This document shows positions 32,168-40,930 of a stretch of DNA of 64,000 bases, one piece after another. Under the pieces are notes generated by a model. That model searched no databases. It was not told the DNA's origin and saw only the letters and a program-made list of their open reading frames with translations. This stretch comes from Bremerella sp. JC817 (GTDB lineage Bacteria; Planctomycetota; Planctomycetia; Pirellulales; Pirellulaceae), in NCBI RefSeq assembly GCF_040718835.1, contig NZ_JBFEFG010000241.1:62001-126000 (forward strand). The letters run 5' to 3'. The first letter of the stretch is position 1; every line of letters starts with the position of its first letter. A program made the position numbers and the translations under genes.

Positions 32168-32620
32168 ATGCGTGAAAAGATCGAAGCTCGCACAAGCTAT
32201 ACATTCCCCGTCGCAGCCGAAAAGGTCTACGATGCCTGGCTCGAACCGGCGTCGATTCGTGTCTGGCTGAGCCATTCGCTGAAGAGCCATGGCCTGATGG
32301 GTGAGATCGTGCGGGTCGACGTAGACCCGAAAGTTGGCGGCCAGTTCTTCTTTTCCGATCGACGCGGAGAAAGCATCGCGGAGCATTGGGGACGCTATCT
32401 GCAGTTAGAGCGTCCAGAAAAGATTGCGTTTACCTGGATTGTGGATGCCAGCCAGGAAGAAGATCCTTCGATCGTCACGCTATCGCTTCACCCCACTGCC
32501 ACCGGTTGCGAGGCAACCATCGTTCATCAGATGGATGCCGAGTGGATTGAATACGTCGAGCGGACCGCCGAGGGATGGCAACGCATGCTGGCCAATATTG
32601 ACCAGCTACTACAGCCTTAA
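32168..32620 (+). CDS. AHSA1-type SRPBCC protein
   Basis: This 150-residue soluble protein has the AHSA1/SRPBCC pattern: 'YTFPVAAEKVYDAWLEPASIRVWLSHSL', 'VGGQFFFSDRRG', 'PEKIAFTWIVDASQEEDPSIVTLSL' and 'EYVERTAEGWQRMLANID'. It is the full family length. Ligand and role are unknown. Its stop overlaps the stop of the convergent carA gene by four bases. Confidence 0.9.
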   Translation: MREKIEARTSYTFPVAAEKVYDAWLEPASIRVWLSHSLKSHGLMGEIVRVDVDPKVGGQFFFSDRRGESIAEHWGRYLQLERPEKIAFTWIVDASQEEDPSIVTLSLHPTATGCEATIVHQMDAEWIEYVERTAEGWQRMLANIDQLLQP

Positions 32621-33771
32621 GCGGTAGCAGCACCCTTCTCGGCATCCATGGCGGCACGGAAGCGATTGAAGAGGTATTCGCTATCGTGCGGACCAGCCGA
32701 AGCTTCCGGATGGTACTGCACGCTGAACGCTGACAGCTCTTTGTGCTTCACGCCAGCAATCGTATTGTCGTTCAGATTGCGGTGGGTGATTTCCAGGCAA
32801 GCTGGCAGGCTTTCTTCTTCGACCGCGAAGCCATGGTTCTGCGAGGTGATTTCGACCTTCTCGGTACCCATGTCGAGAACTGGCTGATTCGCTCCACGGT
32901 GACCGAACTTCAGCTTGAAGGTCTTCGCGCCGCATGCCAGAGACAGCAGTTGATGCCCCAGGCAGATACCGAAGATTGGCTTCTTGCCGAGCAGCCCCTG
33001 AATGGTCGAGATCGGACCGGTCAACGGTTCTGGGTCGCCAGGGCCATTGGAAAGGAAGATGCCGTCAGGATTGTGGCTCAGCACTTCATCGGCGGAAACG
33101 GTTCCTGGCAGCACAGTCACTTTGCAGCCCAAATCGCGCAAGTGACGTGGGATGTTCCATTTCATGCCGTAGTCGAGAGCGACGACGTGCAGGTCTTGTT
33201 CTTTGCGGCTACCTTCGGCACGAGCCTTGTCCCCCATTTTGATCCATGGGCTGAGGTCTTCTTCCCACAGCTTTTGCTGATCGGGCAGGACTTCTTGAAC
33301 CAGGTCGCGGCCTACCAGGCCAGGACTGTTCTTCGCCTTTTCAACCAGCGAGGCGTCGTCGAGATCGACGCTCGACAAGATCGCCTTCATCGAACCGGCG
33401 GAACGAAGGCGGCGAACCAGAGCTCGCGTATCGATGCCCCACATACCGACGACGTTGTTCTTCTTCAGGAATTCGTCGAGCGAACCATCCGAGCGGAAGT
33501 TGCTGACCACGCGGCTGGGCTCGCGAATGATGAAGCCTGCCATGTGAATCTTGGCGCTCTCCATGTCTTCGGAGTTGACCCCGTAGTTGCCGATCAACGG
33601 ATAGGTCATGGTCAGGATCTGACCGCGATAGCTGGGATCGGTCAGGATTTCCTGATAGCCAGTCATCGAGGTATTGAAGCAAGCCTCTCCGGCCACTTCA
33701 CCGATCGCTCCGAACGCAGTTCCGGTGAATACGGTTCCATCTTCCAGAGCAAGTTTGGCAGGCTGAGTCAT
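32617..33771 (-). CDS. carA: Carbamoyl-phosphate synthase small subunit
   Basis: CarA hydrolyses glutamine and passes ammonia to CarB for carbamoyl phosphate, the precursor of pyrimidines and arginine. The 384 residues comprise the N-terminal CPSase domain ('LALEDGTVFTGTAFG') and the class I glutamine amidotransferase domain. The latter has nucleophile Cys270 in 'GICLGHQLL' and the His354/Glu356 pair in 'YHPEAS'. carB is not in this window. The upstream 409 bases contain a consensus -10 element and several hairpins, so the gene probably has a regulated leader. Confidence 0.97.
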   Translation of the reverse strand: MTQPAKLALEDGTVFTGTAFGAIGEVAGEACFNTSMTGYQEILTDPSYRGQILTMTYPLIGNYGVNSEDMESAKIHMAGFIIREPSRVVSNFRSDGSLDEFLKKNNVVGMWGIDTRALVRRLRSAGSMKAILSSVDLDDASLVEKAKNSPGLVGRDLVQEVLPDQQKLWEEDLSPWIKMGDKARAEGSRKEQDLHVVALDYGMKWNIPRHLRDLGCKVTVLPGTVSADEVLSHNPDGIFLSNGPGDPEPLTGPISTIQGLLGKKPIFGICLGHQLLSLACGAKTFKLKFGHRGANQPVLDMGTEKVEITSQNHGFAVEEESLPACLEITHRNLNDNTIAGVKHKELSAFSVQYHPEASAGPHDSEYLFNRFRAAMDAEKGAATA

Positions 33772-33930
33772 TTCGGATTGCGTTCTTCTTCAAGTATCGC
33801 GGCGGACTATCGAGGACGAAACAGGAAGGAAACCATTCCCATCAGGGACATGGTTAAAGTCTTCCCGAAGGTGCTCCCGATACCAAGGAGTACGGCTGTG
33901 GGTCTCCAAGCGAAAGTTTGGACAGCCTTT

Positions 33931-33973
33931 GGGAAAGCACTTGTTTCGGCGAGCAGGTGCTTTCCTTTTTTAA
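33931..33973 (+). terminator. Terminator-like hairpin upstream of carA
   Basis: GGAAAGCACTTG pairs with CAGGTGCTTTCC (one G-T pair) and is followed by six T on the plus strand. No plus-strand gene lies just before it, so it may end an unrecognised small RNA. It may instead be a leader hairpin read on the minus strand. Confidence 0.5.
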
Positions 33974-34012
33974 TGCACTTAGTGCAGCCCCTCGGAGCGG
34001 GCAAATTTCCGC

Positions 34013-34018
34013 TATTAT
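34013..34018 (-). promoter_or_regulatory. Consensus -10 element, probable carA promoter
   Basis: TATAAT reads on the minus strand about 240 bases before the carA ATG. The -35 position (TGTACG at 17 bases) is weak. The complementary strand at the same place reads TATTAT, so a divergent transcript toward 34021-34165 is conceivable. Confidence 0.45.
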
Positions 34019-34180
34019 AGACCTCTGCAAGCACTCGTACAGGGGCTTATAACCAGAGGTACGGGAATCTGTCGCCAAGAGCTGCGGCGACATGGTTTGG
34101 GCAGAAAGATCCACCGTAAGATGGCCATCGAAGGGGAAACCTCCGATAGCCATCCGGGATATTAACAAATCGCGTTGCGA

Positions 34181-35437
34181 TTAGCTCGAAGTTGCCACCG
34201 AACCAGATTCGGCATCTTTCAGGCAACCCTTGATCTGGCGAACAGCCTGACGCAGACGGTTTTCGTTTTCGACCAGGCTCATACGCAAATAGCCTTCGCC
34301 GCTTGGACCAAAACCGCTACCAGGGCTGACAGCAACGTCGCCTTTCTCTAGTAGCATCATAGCAAAATCCATGGTGTTCATTCGTTCGAGCCATTTATCT
34401 GGAATCTTGGCCCAGACAAACATCCCGGCTCGCGGTGGCGTGACTTCCCAGCCGAGGCGGTGCAGACCGTCGACCAACGCGTCGCGGCGGCCCTGATAGA
34501 TCTGGCTTTGAGCCTCTACGGCGGCATCCCCTTCACGCAGAGCGATGATCGATGCGATCTGGATGGCCTGGAACATGCCGTAGTCGTAGTAGCCTTTGAT
34601 CGTGCCCAGCCCGCGAATCATCTCCCGATTACCGGCACAGTAGCCAACACGCCAGCCAGCCATGTTGTAACCCTTGCTCATCGTGGTGAACTCAACGCCC
34701 ACGTCGATGGCCCCAGGAGCCGAAAGGAAGCTGGGGGGTTTGTAACCATCGAAAGCGACGTCGGCGTAAGCGAAGTCGCTAATCACCATCAGGCCGTACT
34801 TCTTGGCGATTTTCACCACATCGACAAAGAATTCCGGCTCGACCGTGACGGTCGATGGATTGTGCGGATAGCAAATGATCAGCAGCTTCGGCTTCGGATA
34901 CAGATGTTCGCAGGTGTAAGCGATGTTCGACAGAAACTTCTCGCTATCGGCGACGTCGAGCGAGATCACGTTGCCGGAAGCCAAGGCGACCGCATAGGTG
35001 TGAACCGGAAAGTAGGGAGCCGGAACGATCGCCGTGTCGCCCGGGCCCATCATCGCCAGGCACATGTGCGAGAAGCCTTCCTTCGACCCCAGACAGACCA
35101 TCACTTCCGATTCGGGATCGAGACGAACGCCATATTTTTTTAGGTATTTGGCCGAGACCTCACGGCGCAAGTTACGGATACCGTTGGACTTGCTGTAACC
35201 GTGATTGCGTACGTCTTTGACGGCCTCGCACATCTTTTCCATCACGTAGTCGGCAGGGGGATCGGATGGATTGCCCATCCCCATGTCAATCACGTCGTTC
35301 CCGGCAACTCGCTTTTCGTACAGCAAGGCATTGATCCGCCCGAACATGTATGGCGGCAAGCGATAAACGCGCTGCGCGAATTGGACCTCGAAAGGAGGGT
35401 CGTTGGACGGTTCGGAGGATTGGACGGAATCAGACAT
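34181..35437 (-). CDS. AlaC-like class I aminotransferase
   Basis: This 418-residue PLP enzyme closely follows E. coli AlaC along its length, as far as I recall that sequence. Shared parts are '[14 protein letters not shown]', '[14 protein letters not shown]', '[14 protein letters not shown]' and the PLP-binding Lys255 in '[17 protein letters not shown]'. AlaC makes alanine from pyruvate and glutamate. Related enzymes act as LL-diaminopimelate aminotransferases, so either activity is possible. The N-terminus carries about 20 extra polar residues. Confidence 0.88.
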   Translation of the reverse strand: MSDSVQSSEPSNDPPFEVQFAQRVYRLPPYMFGRINALLYEKRVAGNDVIDMGMGNPSDPPADYVMEKMCEAVKDVRNHGYSKSNGIRNLRREVSAKYLKKYGVRLDPESEVMVCLGSKEGFSHMCLAMMGPGDTAIVPAPYFPVHTYAVALASGNVISLDVADSEKFLSNIAYTCEHLYPKPKLLIICYPHNPSTVTVEPEFFVDVVKIAKKYGLMVISDFAYADVAFDGYKPPSFLSAPGAIDVGVEFTTMSKGYNMAGWRVGYCAGNREMIRGLGTIKGYYDYGMFQAIQIASIIALREGDAAVEAQSQIYQGRRDALVDGLHRLGWEVTPPRAGMFVWAKIPDKWLERMNTMDFAMMLLEKGDVAVSPGSGFGPSGEGYLRMSLVENENRLRQAVRQIKGCLKDAESGSVATSS

Positions 35438-35638
35438 GGAGGTCGTGTTTCAACTAGGTGGTGAAAGAATAAACTTGCCGAATTTTATAGGAAGGCTCGG
35501 CCTGCCTATTCTAAAATCGACAAACCATAAAGCCAAGGCGAGACGAATCGTTCGGCACCTCTTGGTTGACAGAATGGACAAACAAGGCGAACTAGAGTTC
35601 GCTTCGGCCCACGAAAACATCATGACAGGCTCCGGAAG

Positions 35639-36103
35639 ATGGAAAAGTACTCGGCAAAACTCAGCTGGCAGCGTGGCGAAGAAGACTTTCTCGACAAACG
35701 CTACAGCCGAGCCCATACCTGGCAGTTCGATGGCGGAGCGGTCGTTCCGGCCTCGTCCTCCCCTCACGTGATCCCGGTTCCGATGTCCGATCCGCACGGA
35801 GTCGATCCCGAGGAAGCGTTCATCGCGTCGATTTCGAGCTGCCATATGCTCTGGTTTCTGGCTTTGGCGGCCAAGCATCGCTGGCGGGTCGACTCGTACG
35901 AAGACCAACCGACCGGCGAAATGGGCAAGGACACGGATGGAAAAACATCGGTCCAGCGCGTCACGCTTCAGCCGAGAACGGTCTTCAGTGGGGAGAAGCA
36001 GCCTACGTGGGACGAAATCGAGAAACTCCATCACGAAGCGCACGACCTGTGCTTCATCGCGAACTCCGTGAAATCAGAGATTCGCGTCCAGCCTCAGGCC
36101 TAG
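35639..36103 (+). CDS. OsmC family peroxidase
   Basis: This 154-residue OsmC/Ohr-like protein should reduce organic hydroperoxides through two cysteines: Cys68 in 'SISSCHMLWFL' and Cys138 in 'AHDLCFIANSVK'. 'GVDPEEAFIASISSCHML' is typical for the OsmC branch. It is full length. Its stop overlaps the convergent metzincin-like gene's stop by four bases. Confidence 0.9.
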   Translation: MEKYSAKLSWQRGEEDFLDKRYSRAHTWQFDGGAVVPASSSPHVIPVPMSDPHGVDPEEAFIASISSCHMLWFLALAAKHRWRVDSYEDQPTGEMGKDTDGKTSVQRVTLQPRTVFSGEKQPTWDEIEKLHHEAHDLCFIANSVKSEIRVQPQA

Positions 36104-37239
36104 TCCCCGGCTCCGATCAGTTCGATACCGCGCCGCGTGACCTCGTACGGCTGGGTGAGCGCACTCTGGTCTCCAAACCCTTTACCGTCGCCGGTGCAGA
36201 TACCGTTCTCGAAGCAGAACAAGATTCGCAGATCCCCTTTCTCGTGATCGAGCTCTTTCACGTCGACGGAGAAGTGCCCCTTCTCGTCGACTCGGCCCGC
36301 GAATGATTTGCGGAAGTAGCCATCGGTTCCTTCTTCAATCACCACGACGCTATGGGCCGGAATATCGGTCTCGATGTCGCCGGTCAGCTCCAGGTAACGT
36401 CCCTGCCGGTTGAACTCACCTTTGAGGTTCTTCATCTTGAATTGTGGTTTTTGTCCTCGCTGGTCGTGGGTGCCGCTGAAAATCGGATGCTTCCACAGCA
36501 TGGCCGCCGACGCATCGCACAGGTAAACATCCTTCTTGCGGTCATCGACCTTCTTCGCGTAGACCTTCGCTTGTGGTCCCATCAGCGTGTTGCCGCGGCG
36601 GTCGCGGGCCATCGGTCCAAGGTGAGGCAATCCGAAGCCATGCCCCAGTTCATGAATGCAGGCCTTCAAGGTGAAGTCGAAATGAAAGCCGGCCGCCAGC
36701 GGGACTTTCGGATCGATCTCGCCAGGGATGTTCGTGTAATTGCAAATCGCCCAGCCGCCGTCGATCGAGTTGCCGGCTCCTCGATAGTTCGAGTACCGCT
36801 TAGGTGGATCACCAAGATACATCCAGATCCACCAGACGTGGCGTGATCGGGGCAGTTCGTACTTTTTCACGGCCGCCTCGATGATCTCCATATTCACGCC
36901 TCCTTTCTCCCAGCGATCGCTGTCCGCTTTATGCTCGCCCTTCACAAAAAGGAACTTGAAGTTGCCTTTTTCATCGCGGGGGAAGATCTGCTTCACTTCG
37001 GGTGGATAGCCTGCCCGGGTCATCTCGCTGACGAGATATTGCTCGGTATAAGCTGCGATCTGAATAAAACGTTTACCGATATCGGCCGGCGGATCTACAT
37101 CTGATGGAACGTAGAGCACCATGTTCAGCTTAGGATGGGCGGGATCGGAATCTTCCGCCAGACACCAGGTCGTCGGGACGAGAACCAACGACGCCACGAG
37201 AAGCAGCCATACCGCAAAGGGGCGAGACAAAGCACGCAT
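36100..37239 (-). CDS. Secreted metzincin-like zinc protein
   Basis: This 379-residue protein has a signal peptide (about residues 1-28, ending near 'TTWCLAED'). The zinc motif 'HELGHGFGLPH' gives ligands H196, H200 and H206 with catalytic Glu197, and 'NTLMGP' (Met220) is a Met-turn. This is the metzincin layout. The 160 residues upstream have no recognised domain; the C-terminal 120 residues look like a beta-sandwich. The ATG at 37239 with AGGAA before it is preferred to the ATG at 37263. The substrate is unknown. Confidence 0.8.
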   Translation of the reverse strand: MRALSRPFAVWLLLVASLVLVPTTWCLAEDSDPAHPKLNMVLYVPSDVDPPADIGKRFIQIAAYTEQYLVSEMTRAGYPPEVKQIFPRDEKGNFKFLFVKGEHKADSDRWEKGGVNMEIIEAAVKKYELPRSRHVWWIWMYLGDPPKRYSNYRGAGNSIDGGWAICNYTNIPGEIDPKVPLAAGFHFDFTLKACIHELGHGFGLPHLGPMARDRRGNTLMGPQAKVYAKKVDDRKKDVYLCDASAAMLWKHPIFSGTHDQRGQKPQFKMKNLKGEFNRQGRYLELTGDIETDIPAHSVVVIEEGTDGYFRKSFAGRVDEKGHFSVDVKELDHEKGDLRILFCFENGICTGDGKGFGDQSALTQPYEVTRRGIELIGAGD

Positions 37240-37364
37240 GAATAGATTCCTGGCAGGGAGCATGATGAGGAGACCCGCGTTGTCCGGGCCTCTCCATCCT
37301 ACCCTAAAGATGTAGCGACTTCATCTGGAATTTTTCGAACGAAATACCAGCTAGTTCGGCGCAT

Positions 37365-37401
37365 GAAAAAACCCGATCGATCCAGAGGGAACGATCGGGT
37401 T
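37365..37401 (-). terminator. Terminator of the parvulin gene
   Basis: AACCCGATCG and CGATCGGGTT form a perfect 10-bp stem, followed on the minus strand by six T. Confidence 0.9.
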
Positions 37402-37432
37402 CTTGTTGAATTTCAATCAGCGAAGCGAGCGT

Positions 37433-39343
37433 TTACTTACGCTGCATCTGCTGACGAACGGCGGCGTCGAATGCTTTACCGGCCTGGGTGGTGTTGGCCA
37501 GGAAGTTGTCGATCTGGGCCGATTCACGCAGGGTTTCAAACTTGTCGGCCATGGCCAGACGCAGCTTCTTTTCGTGCAGTTCTTTGACCAGTTCCGAGCG
37601 AACGTCTTCGATGTTGTTGATCAGCGGCTTGGTGCGACCCAACCCGTACAGAATGATGTACTGGTTGCCAACCGCGACGATGCCCGAGATCTCGCCTGCC
37701 TGCAGACGGAAGGCCTCGTTTTCGATGGTTGGCTGACCGCCATTCATGCGGATCGGAGGAACCTGACCGTCGTTGTTCTTCGAGACTGGCTCGATCGAGT
37801 ACTGACGTGCCAGTTCGCCGAAGAACTGTTCGGTTGGGTTACGGCGAGCCATTTCCCAAACCTCTTGAGCACGACGCTGGCTGTCCAGAACGATCGCCAG
37901 GACCTGGGCACGTTCGCCGTAGTTGGCGACGAAGCCCTTCTGAATGTCGTCGTCGGAAATCTTGACCTGATCGTCGACCAACTTCTTCAAGGCAACCGTT
38001 GGCCAGACCGCATCACGGACATACAGTTCGACCGAAACGCCCTGTTCTTCGGTAACCTGCTTCAACCAGGCTTCCATGTCGGGCTTGCCTTCCTTGGTGA
38101 GGAAGCCAAACGAATCGGCGGCACGAACAATTTCAGCCTCGAGATCTGCTTCGGTGACTTGCAACTGACGGCGAGTCAGTTCCTGCTGCAGGATCTTGCG
38201 GTTGATTTCGCCATCCAGGACTTCCACCCCGTGACGGCTGATGCATTCTTCTTTTAGTTCCTGCAGGCTGACCGGCTGACCGTTCAGCGTGGCGGCCACC
38301 CCAGGCATCCGGGAAGCTTTGCTTGGATCGTTGTAAACATTCACGATCTGGGCACTGGCCTGCAGCTTTTCGTAAATGTCGCCAGCGGCTTCACGCATCT
38401 TCGATTCGCGAACGACGTCGGCCATGCGCTGACGGATACCATTCAGGCTGCCTGCTGGGATTTCATCGGCAGACAGGTGCTCTTCGCACTTGAAGATCAA
38501 GTACTGACCGGCCACGAAGACCACTGGAGAAACTTCCCCAGCCTGCAGTGCGAAGACGGTGTCTTCGATTTCTTTGTTACCGATGTGACGGCGAATTGGT
38601 GGGATCAACCCGCGAGCAGCCGCGCTGTTGACGTCTTGCGAGTGATTCTTGGCCATGTCCGGGAAAGCGTCCGGGTTGGCGGCTGCCTTGGCTCGCAGCT
38701 CTTCAGCCAGACCACGATCATTCACCGAGATCATACGAACCTTGACCTTCGGGCCGTAGTTCTTGTCCATTTCGACTTGAACTTCGGCGTCGGTCACTTC
38801 CAACTGACCGGCGGCCAGCTTTCGCAGAGCCAGCGTTGGCCAGATGATGTCGCGGCGGTACTGACCAGGCGTCACGTTACGTTCTTCCTGCAACAGTCCC
38901 AACCAGCGATCGACCGAGAGGCCGAACTTCTTGGCGATATTGTTGATTTCGTTGTCGATGTCCGCTTCGCTGATCTGGATGCCATTCTGCTGGCATGCCA
39001 TGGCGATCAGGTGGCGATTGAGCAGGCTCTCGAGAACCTGTTCGCCGTGACGACGGAGGGTTTCTTCGCCGAGGGCATCGCGAGTGATTGGTTCACGATT
39101 AACAACCGCGACCGTCTGAATCTTTCCGCTGGGGCGGCCAGCTGGGGCGACTTCCTCAGCCGGAGCGGCCAAAGGTGCCGCTTGAGCCTGGCGTTGAACC
39201 GGGGCTTGAGCTTCGGCCTGTTGTGGACCTCCGGAGATTTGTCGCCAGGCGACAACACCAACGGTCAAAATCACAAAACCAACGGCTGCCAGTACCCAGG
39301 ACTTACCCAGGGGAAGTCGGCGAGTAGCATCCTTGCCAGTCAT
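37433..39343 (-). CDS. Membrane-anchored tandem parvulin-type peptidyl-prolyl isomerase
   Basis: This 636-residue protein has one N-terminal membrane helix (about 15-35), an Ala/Gln/Pro linker, and two copies of a SurA-like unit. Each unit is a chaperone-type helical region followed by a parvulin domain. The first parvulin ends with 'GEVSPVVFVAGQYLIFKCEEH', the second with 'GEISGIVAVGNQYIILYGLGR'. It is probably a periplasmic foldase for exported proteins. The ATG at 39343 with GGAG before it fits the promoter at 39426-39455; a GTG at 39409 is less likely. Confidence 0.88.
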   Translation of the reverse strand: MTGKDATRRLPLGKSWVLAAVGFVILTVGVVAWRQISGGPQQAEAQAPVQRQAQAAPLAAPAEEVAPAGRPSGKIQTVAVVNREPITRDALGEETLRRHGEQVLESLLNRHLIAMACQQNGIQISEADIDNEINNIAKKFGLSVDRWLGLLQEERNVTPGQYRRDIIWPTLALRKLAAGQLEVTDAEVQVEMDKNYGPKVKVRMISVNDRGLAEELRAKAAANPDAFPDMAKNHSQDVNSAAARGLIPPIRRHIGNKEIEDTVFALQAGEVSPVVFVAGQYLIFKCEEHLSADEIPAGSLNGIRQRMADVVRESKMREAAGDIYEKLQASAQIVNVYNDPSKASRMPGVAATLNGQPVSLQELKEECISRHGVEVLDGEINRKILQQELTRRQLQVTEADLEAEIVRAADSFGFLTKEGKPDMEAWLKQVTEEQGVSVELYVRDAVWPTVALKKLVDDQVKISDDDIQKGFVANYGERAQVLAIVLDSQRRAQEVWEMARRNPTEQFFGELARQYSIEPVSKNNDGQVPPIRMNGGQPTIENEAFRLQAGEISGIVAVGNQYIILYGLGRTKPLINNIEDVRSELVKELHEKKLRLAMADKFETLRESAQIDNFLANTTQAGKAFDAAVRQQMQRK

Positions 39344-39425
39344 TCCGCTTGCTCCAAAAATTTTTTGCAAGATTTTCTCAAGGAGAGGTGTTCGAGTTTC
39401 CGATACCACTAGGTTCGGGCAGCGG

Positions 39426-39455
39426 AATATACGAAGTACCGCGAGAGCGGGTCAA
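39426..39455 (-). promoter_or_regulatory. Sigma70-like promoter of the parvulin gene
   Basis: On the minus strand TTGACC (39450-39455) and TATATT (39426-39431) are separated by 18 bases, each one mismatch from consensus. The distance to the ATG at 39343 is about 80 bases. Confidence 0.7.
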
Positions 39456-39553
39456 GATTGATTCCGTGATGCCATTGCCACGAATTCCAGCATTGCCAAC
39501 GCTAGCAGAGCGAAGCCCTTGCAAGCGTTGCCTCAAGCATCGCGGCCAGCGCA

Positions 39554-39598
39554 CAAAAAAAGCGGCACGATCAGTCACTGGGACCAAGCGTGCCGCTT
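39554..39598 (-). terminator. Terminator after frr
   Basis: AAGCGGCACG pairs with CGTGCCGCTT across 19 bases, followed on the minus strand by a run of seven T. Confidence 0.9.
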
Positions 39599-39645
39599 GA
39601 ATTTCATCTCGATCGATAATCGATTGGGTGAAGCGAGGAAGCGAA

Positions 39646-40206
39646 CTAGTCTTCCATCACTTCCTTTTCTTTGTTCTTAGCCAGTTCGTTGACCTGATCT
39701 TCAAACTTCTTGGTCAGGTCTTGAACGTCGGTCTTGATGTCGTCGCGAATGTCTTCGCTGATCGTCTTGTCCTTTTCCGCGGTATCGGCAGCCTTGTTGG
39801 CATCGCGACGGATGTTTCGGATCGAAACTCGCGATTCTTCCGCCAGGTCTTTAATACGCGAAACGAGCTTCTTACGAACTTCGGTCGACAATGGCGGAAC
39901 GTTCAAACGAATGACACGACCATCACTCTGCGGGGCCATGCCCAAATCGCTGGCGACGATTGCCTTTTCAATGTCTTTGATCGCACCAGTATCGTAAGGA
40001 CGGATCAACAACTGGCTCGGTTCTGGAACGCTTACCGAGGCAATCTGCTTGATCGGCTGCAGCGATCCATAAACTTCCACTCGCAGCGAATCGACCAGGC
40101 CGGGGGTGGCCCGACCGGTACGAACGCCGCTGAGGCCGTTCTTCAGGACGTCGATCGCTTTTTCCATACGCTGCGTAGCGTCTTGCTTGATTTGATCCGC
40201 GTTCAT
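39646..40206 (-). CDS. frr: Ribosome recycling factor
   Basis: RRF works with EF-G to split post-termination ribosomes. The 186 residues match the family length and contain the long coiled-coil arms and 'LSGVRTGRATPGLVDSLRVEVYG', 'DLGMAPQSDGRVIRLNVPPLS' and 'EESRVSIRNIRRDANK'. The start is the ATG at 40206; the frame upstream to 40290 lacks a start context. It is separated from pyrH by a PH-domain gene, an uncommon insertion in this cluster. Confidence 0.98.
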   Translation of the reverse strand: MNADQIKQDATQRMEKAIDVLKNGLSGVRTGRATPGLVDSLRVEVYGSLQPIKQIASVSVPEPSQLLIRPYDTGAIKDIEKAIVASDLGMAPQSDGRVIRLNVPPLSTEVRKKLVSRIKDLAEESRVSIRNIRRDANKAADTAEKDKTISEDIRDDIKTDVQDLTKKFEDQVNELAKNKEKEVMED

Positions 40207-40347
40207 CTTGTTACCTTTTTCGCAGGAATGATCCTCGCTAATTGACCATGGAGGCGGGGTTGGCCTCCGAGAATAACCTACACCACGCAATGCAGCGTGA
40301 AAAGATAACCCCAGCCTCTTCTGTTGGCAGAATCAATTGCCCCAAGG

Positions 40348-40824
40348 CTATGCGGTGACAACATTTGCCGCTGGAGCCGCTTCCTGCAGAGCTTGGATAA
40401 ACTCGTCCCGATTCTGCGGTGAAATCAATACCGCAGGCTCGACCAGCCCGAACCATTTTTGGCCTGGTCGTTTCTCGTAGTAAATCATCAATGCTTCCGG
40501 CGATAGCGCGAATCTCAGATGAGTCCCCCCCATCATCAGCGCCGTGCTGGAAGTCTTTTCGATCTTGGTGATCGCTTCGAGCGGGACTCGCCAGCGAATC
40601 GGCCCGGACCAGATTACCAGGTGCGATCCGTTGATGGTGTAGGTCGTCCGCATCCAGATCGCCTGCATCAGACCACCGGTGGCCATAAATGCGAGTGCGG
40701 GAAGCTCACCGGACCGTGGAAGCAAGAGCGTGACCACACCCAGCGCCAATAATAGAATCGCCCCGCCGGCCAATAGAGCGGTGATTGCGGGAGCGATTTT
40801 TGCTGGATAGACCTGCGGTGACAT
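40348..40824 (-). CDS. Bacterial PH-domain membrane protein
   Basis: This 158-residue protein has two N-terminal membrane helices (about 10-35 and 40-57). A bPH-type domain follows: 'YTINGSHLVIWSGPIRWRVPLEAITKIEKT', ending in 'ISPQNRDEFIQALQE'. This domain binds lipids or proteins in the cell envelope. It sits between pyrH and frr on the same strand, with gaps of 106 and 141 bases. There is no functional link known to either. Confidence 0.82.
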   Translation of the reverse strand: MSPQVYPAKIAPAITALLAGGAILLLALGVVTLLLPRSGELPALAFMATGGLMQAIWMRTTYTINGSHLVIWSGPIRWRVPLEAITKIEKTSSTALMMGGTHLRFALSPEALMIYYEKRPGQKWFGLVEPAVLISPQNRDEFIQALQEAAPAANVVTA

Positions 40825-40930
40825 GGGTCGAACCTCCTCGAAAAATCAATTCGAACGCCTCTGCGATGAAAAGAAATTCGCCCGAGGAGGTGCAATATTG
40901 CGATCCATTACGGATAGCAACCGCTGTTAA

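Larger units (their letters stand above)
33772..34180. other. Structured region upstream of carA
   Basis: This gap has no convincing gene but an unusual number of hairpins. On the plus-strand reading: ACCTCTG/CAGAGGT (34021-34060); TGTCGCC/GGCGACA (34070-34092); an 11-bp stem with one mismatch (34120-34130 with 34144-34154) capped by an inner AGG/CCT stem; and a terminator-like stem at 33931-33973. A minus-strand TATAAT lies at 34013-34018. It may be the carA leader, a small RNA, or both. Confidence 0.45.

Noticed and set aside
32743..34020. Plus-strand open frame opposite carA
   Set aside because: It is antisense to a canonical carA and crosses the hairpin-rich leader.
33807..34168. Minus-strand open frames in the carA upstream region
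   Set aside because: They have no start context or family pattern and overlap the stems and the TATAAT element; RNA function is more likely.
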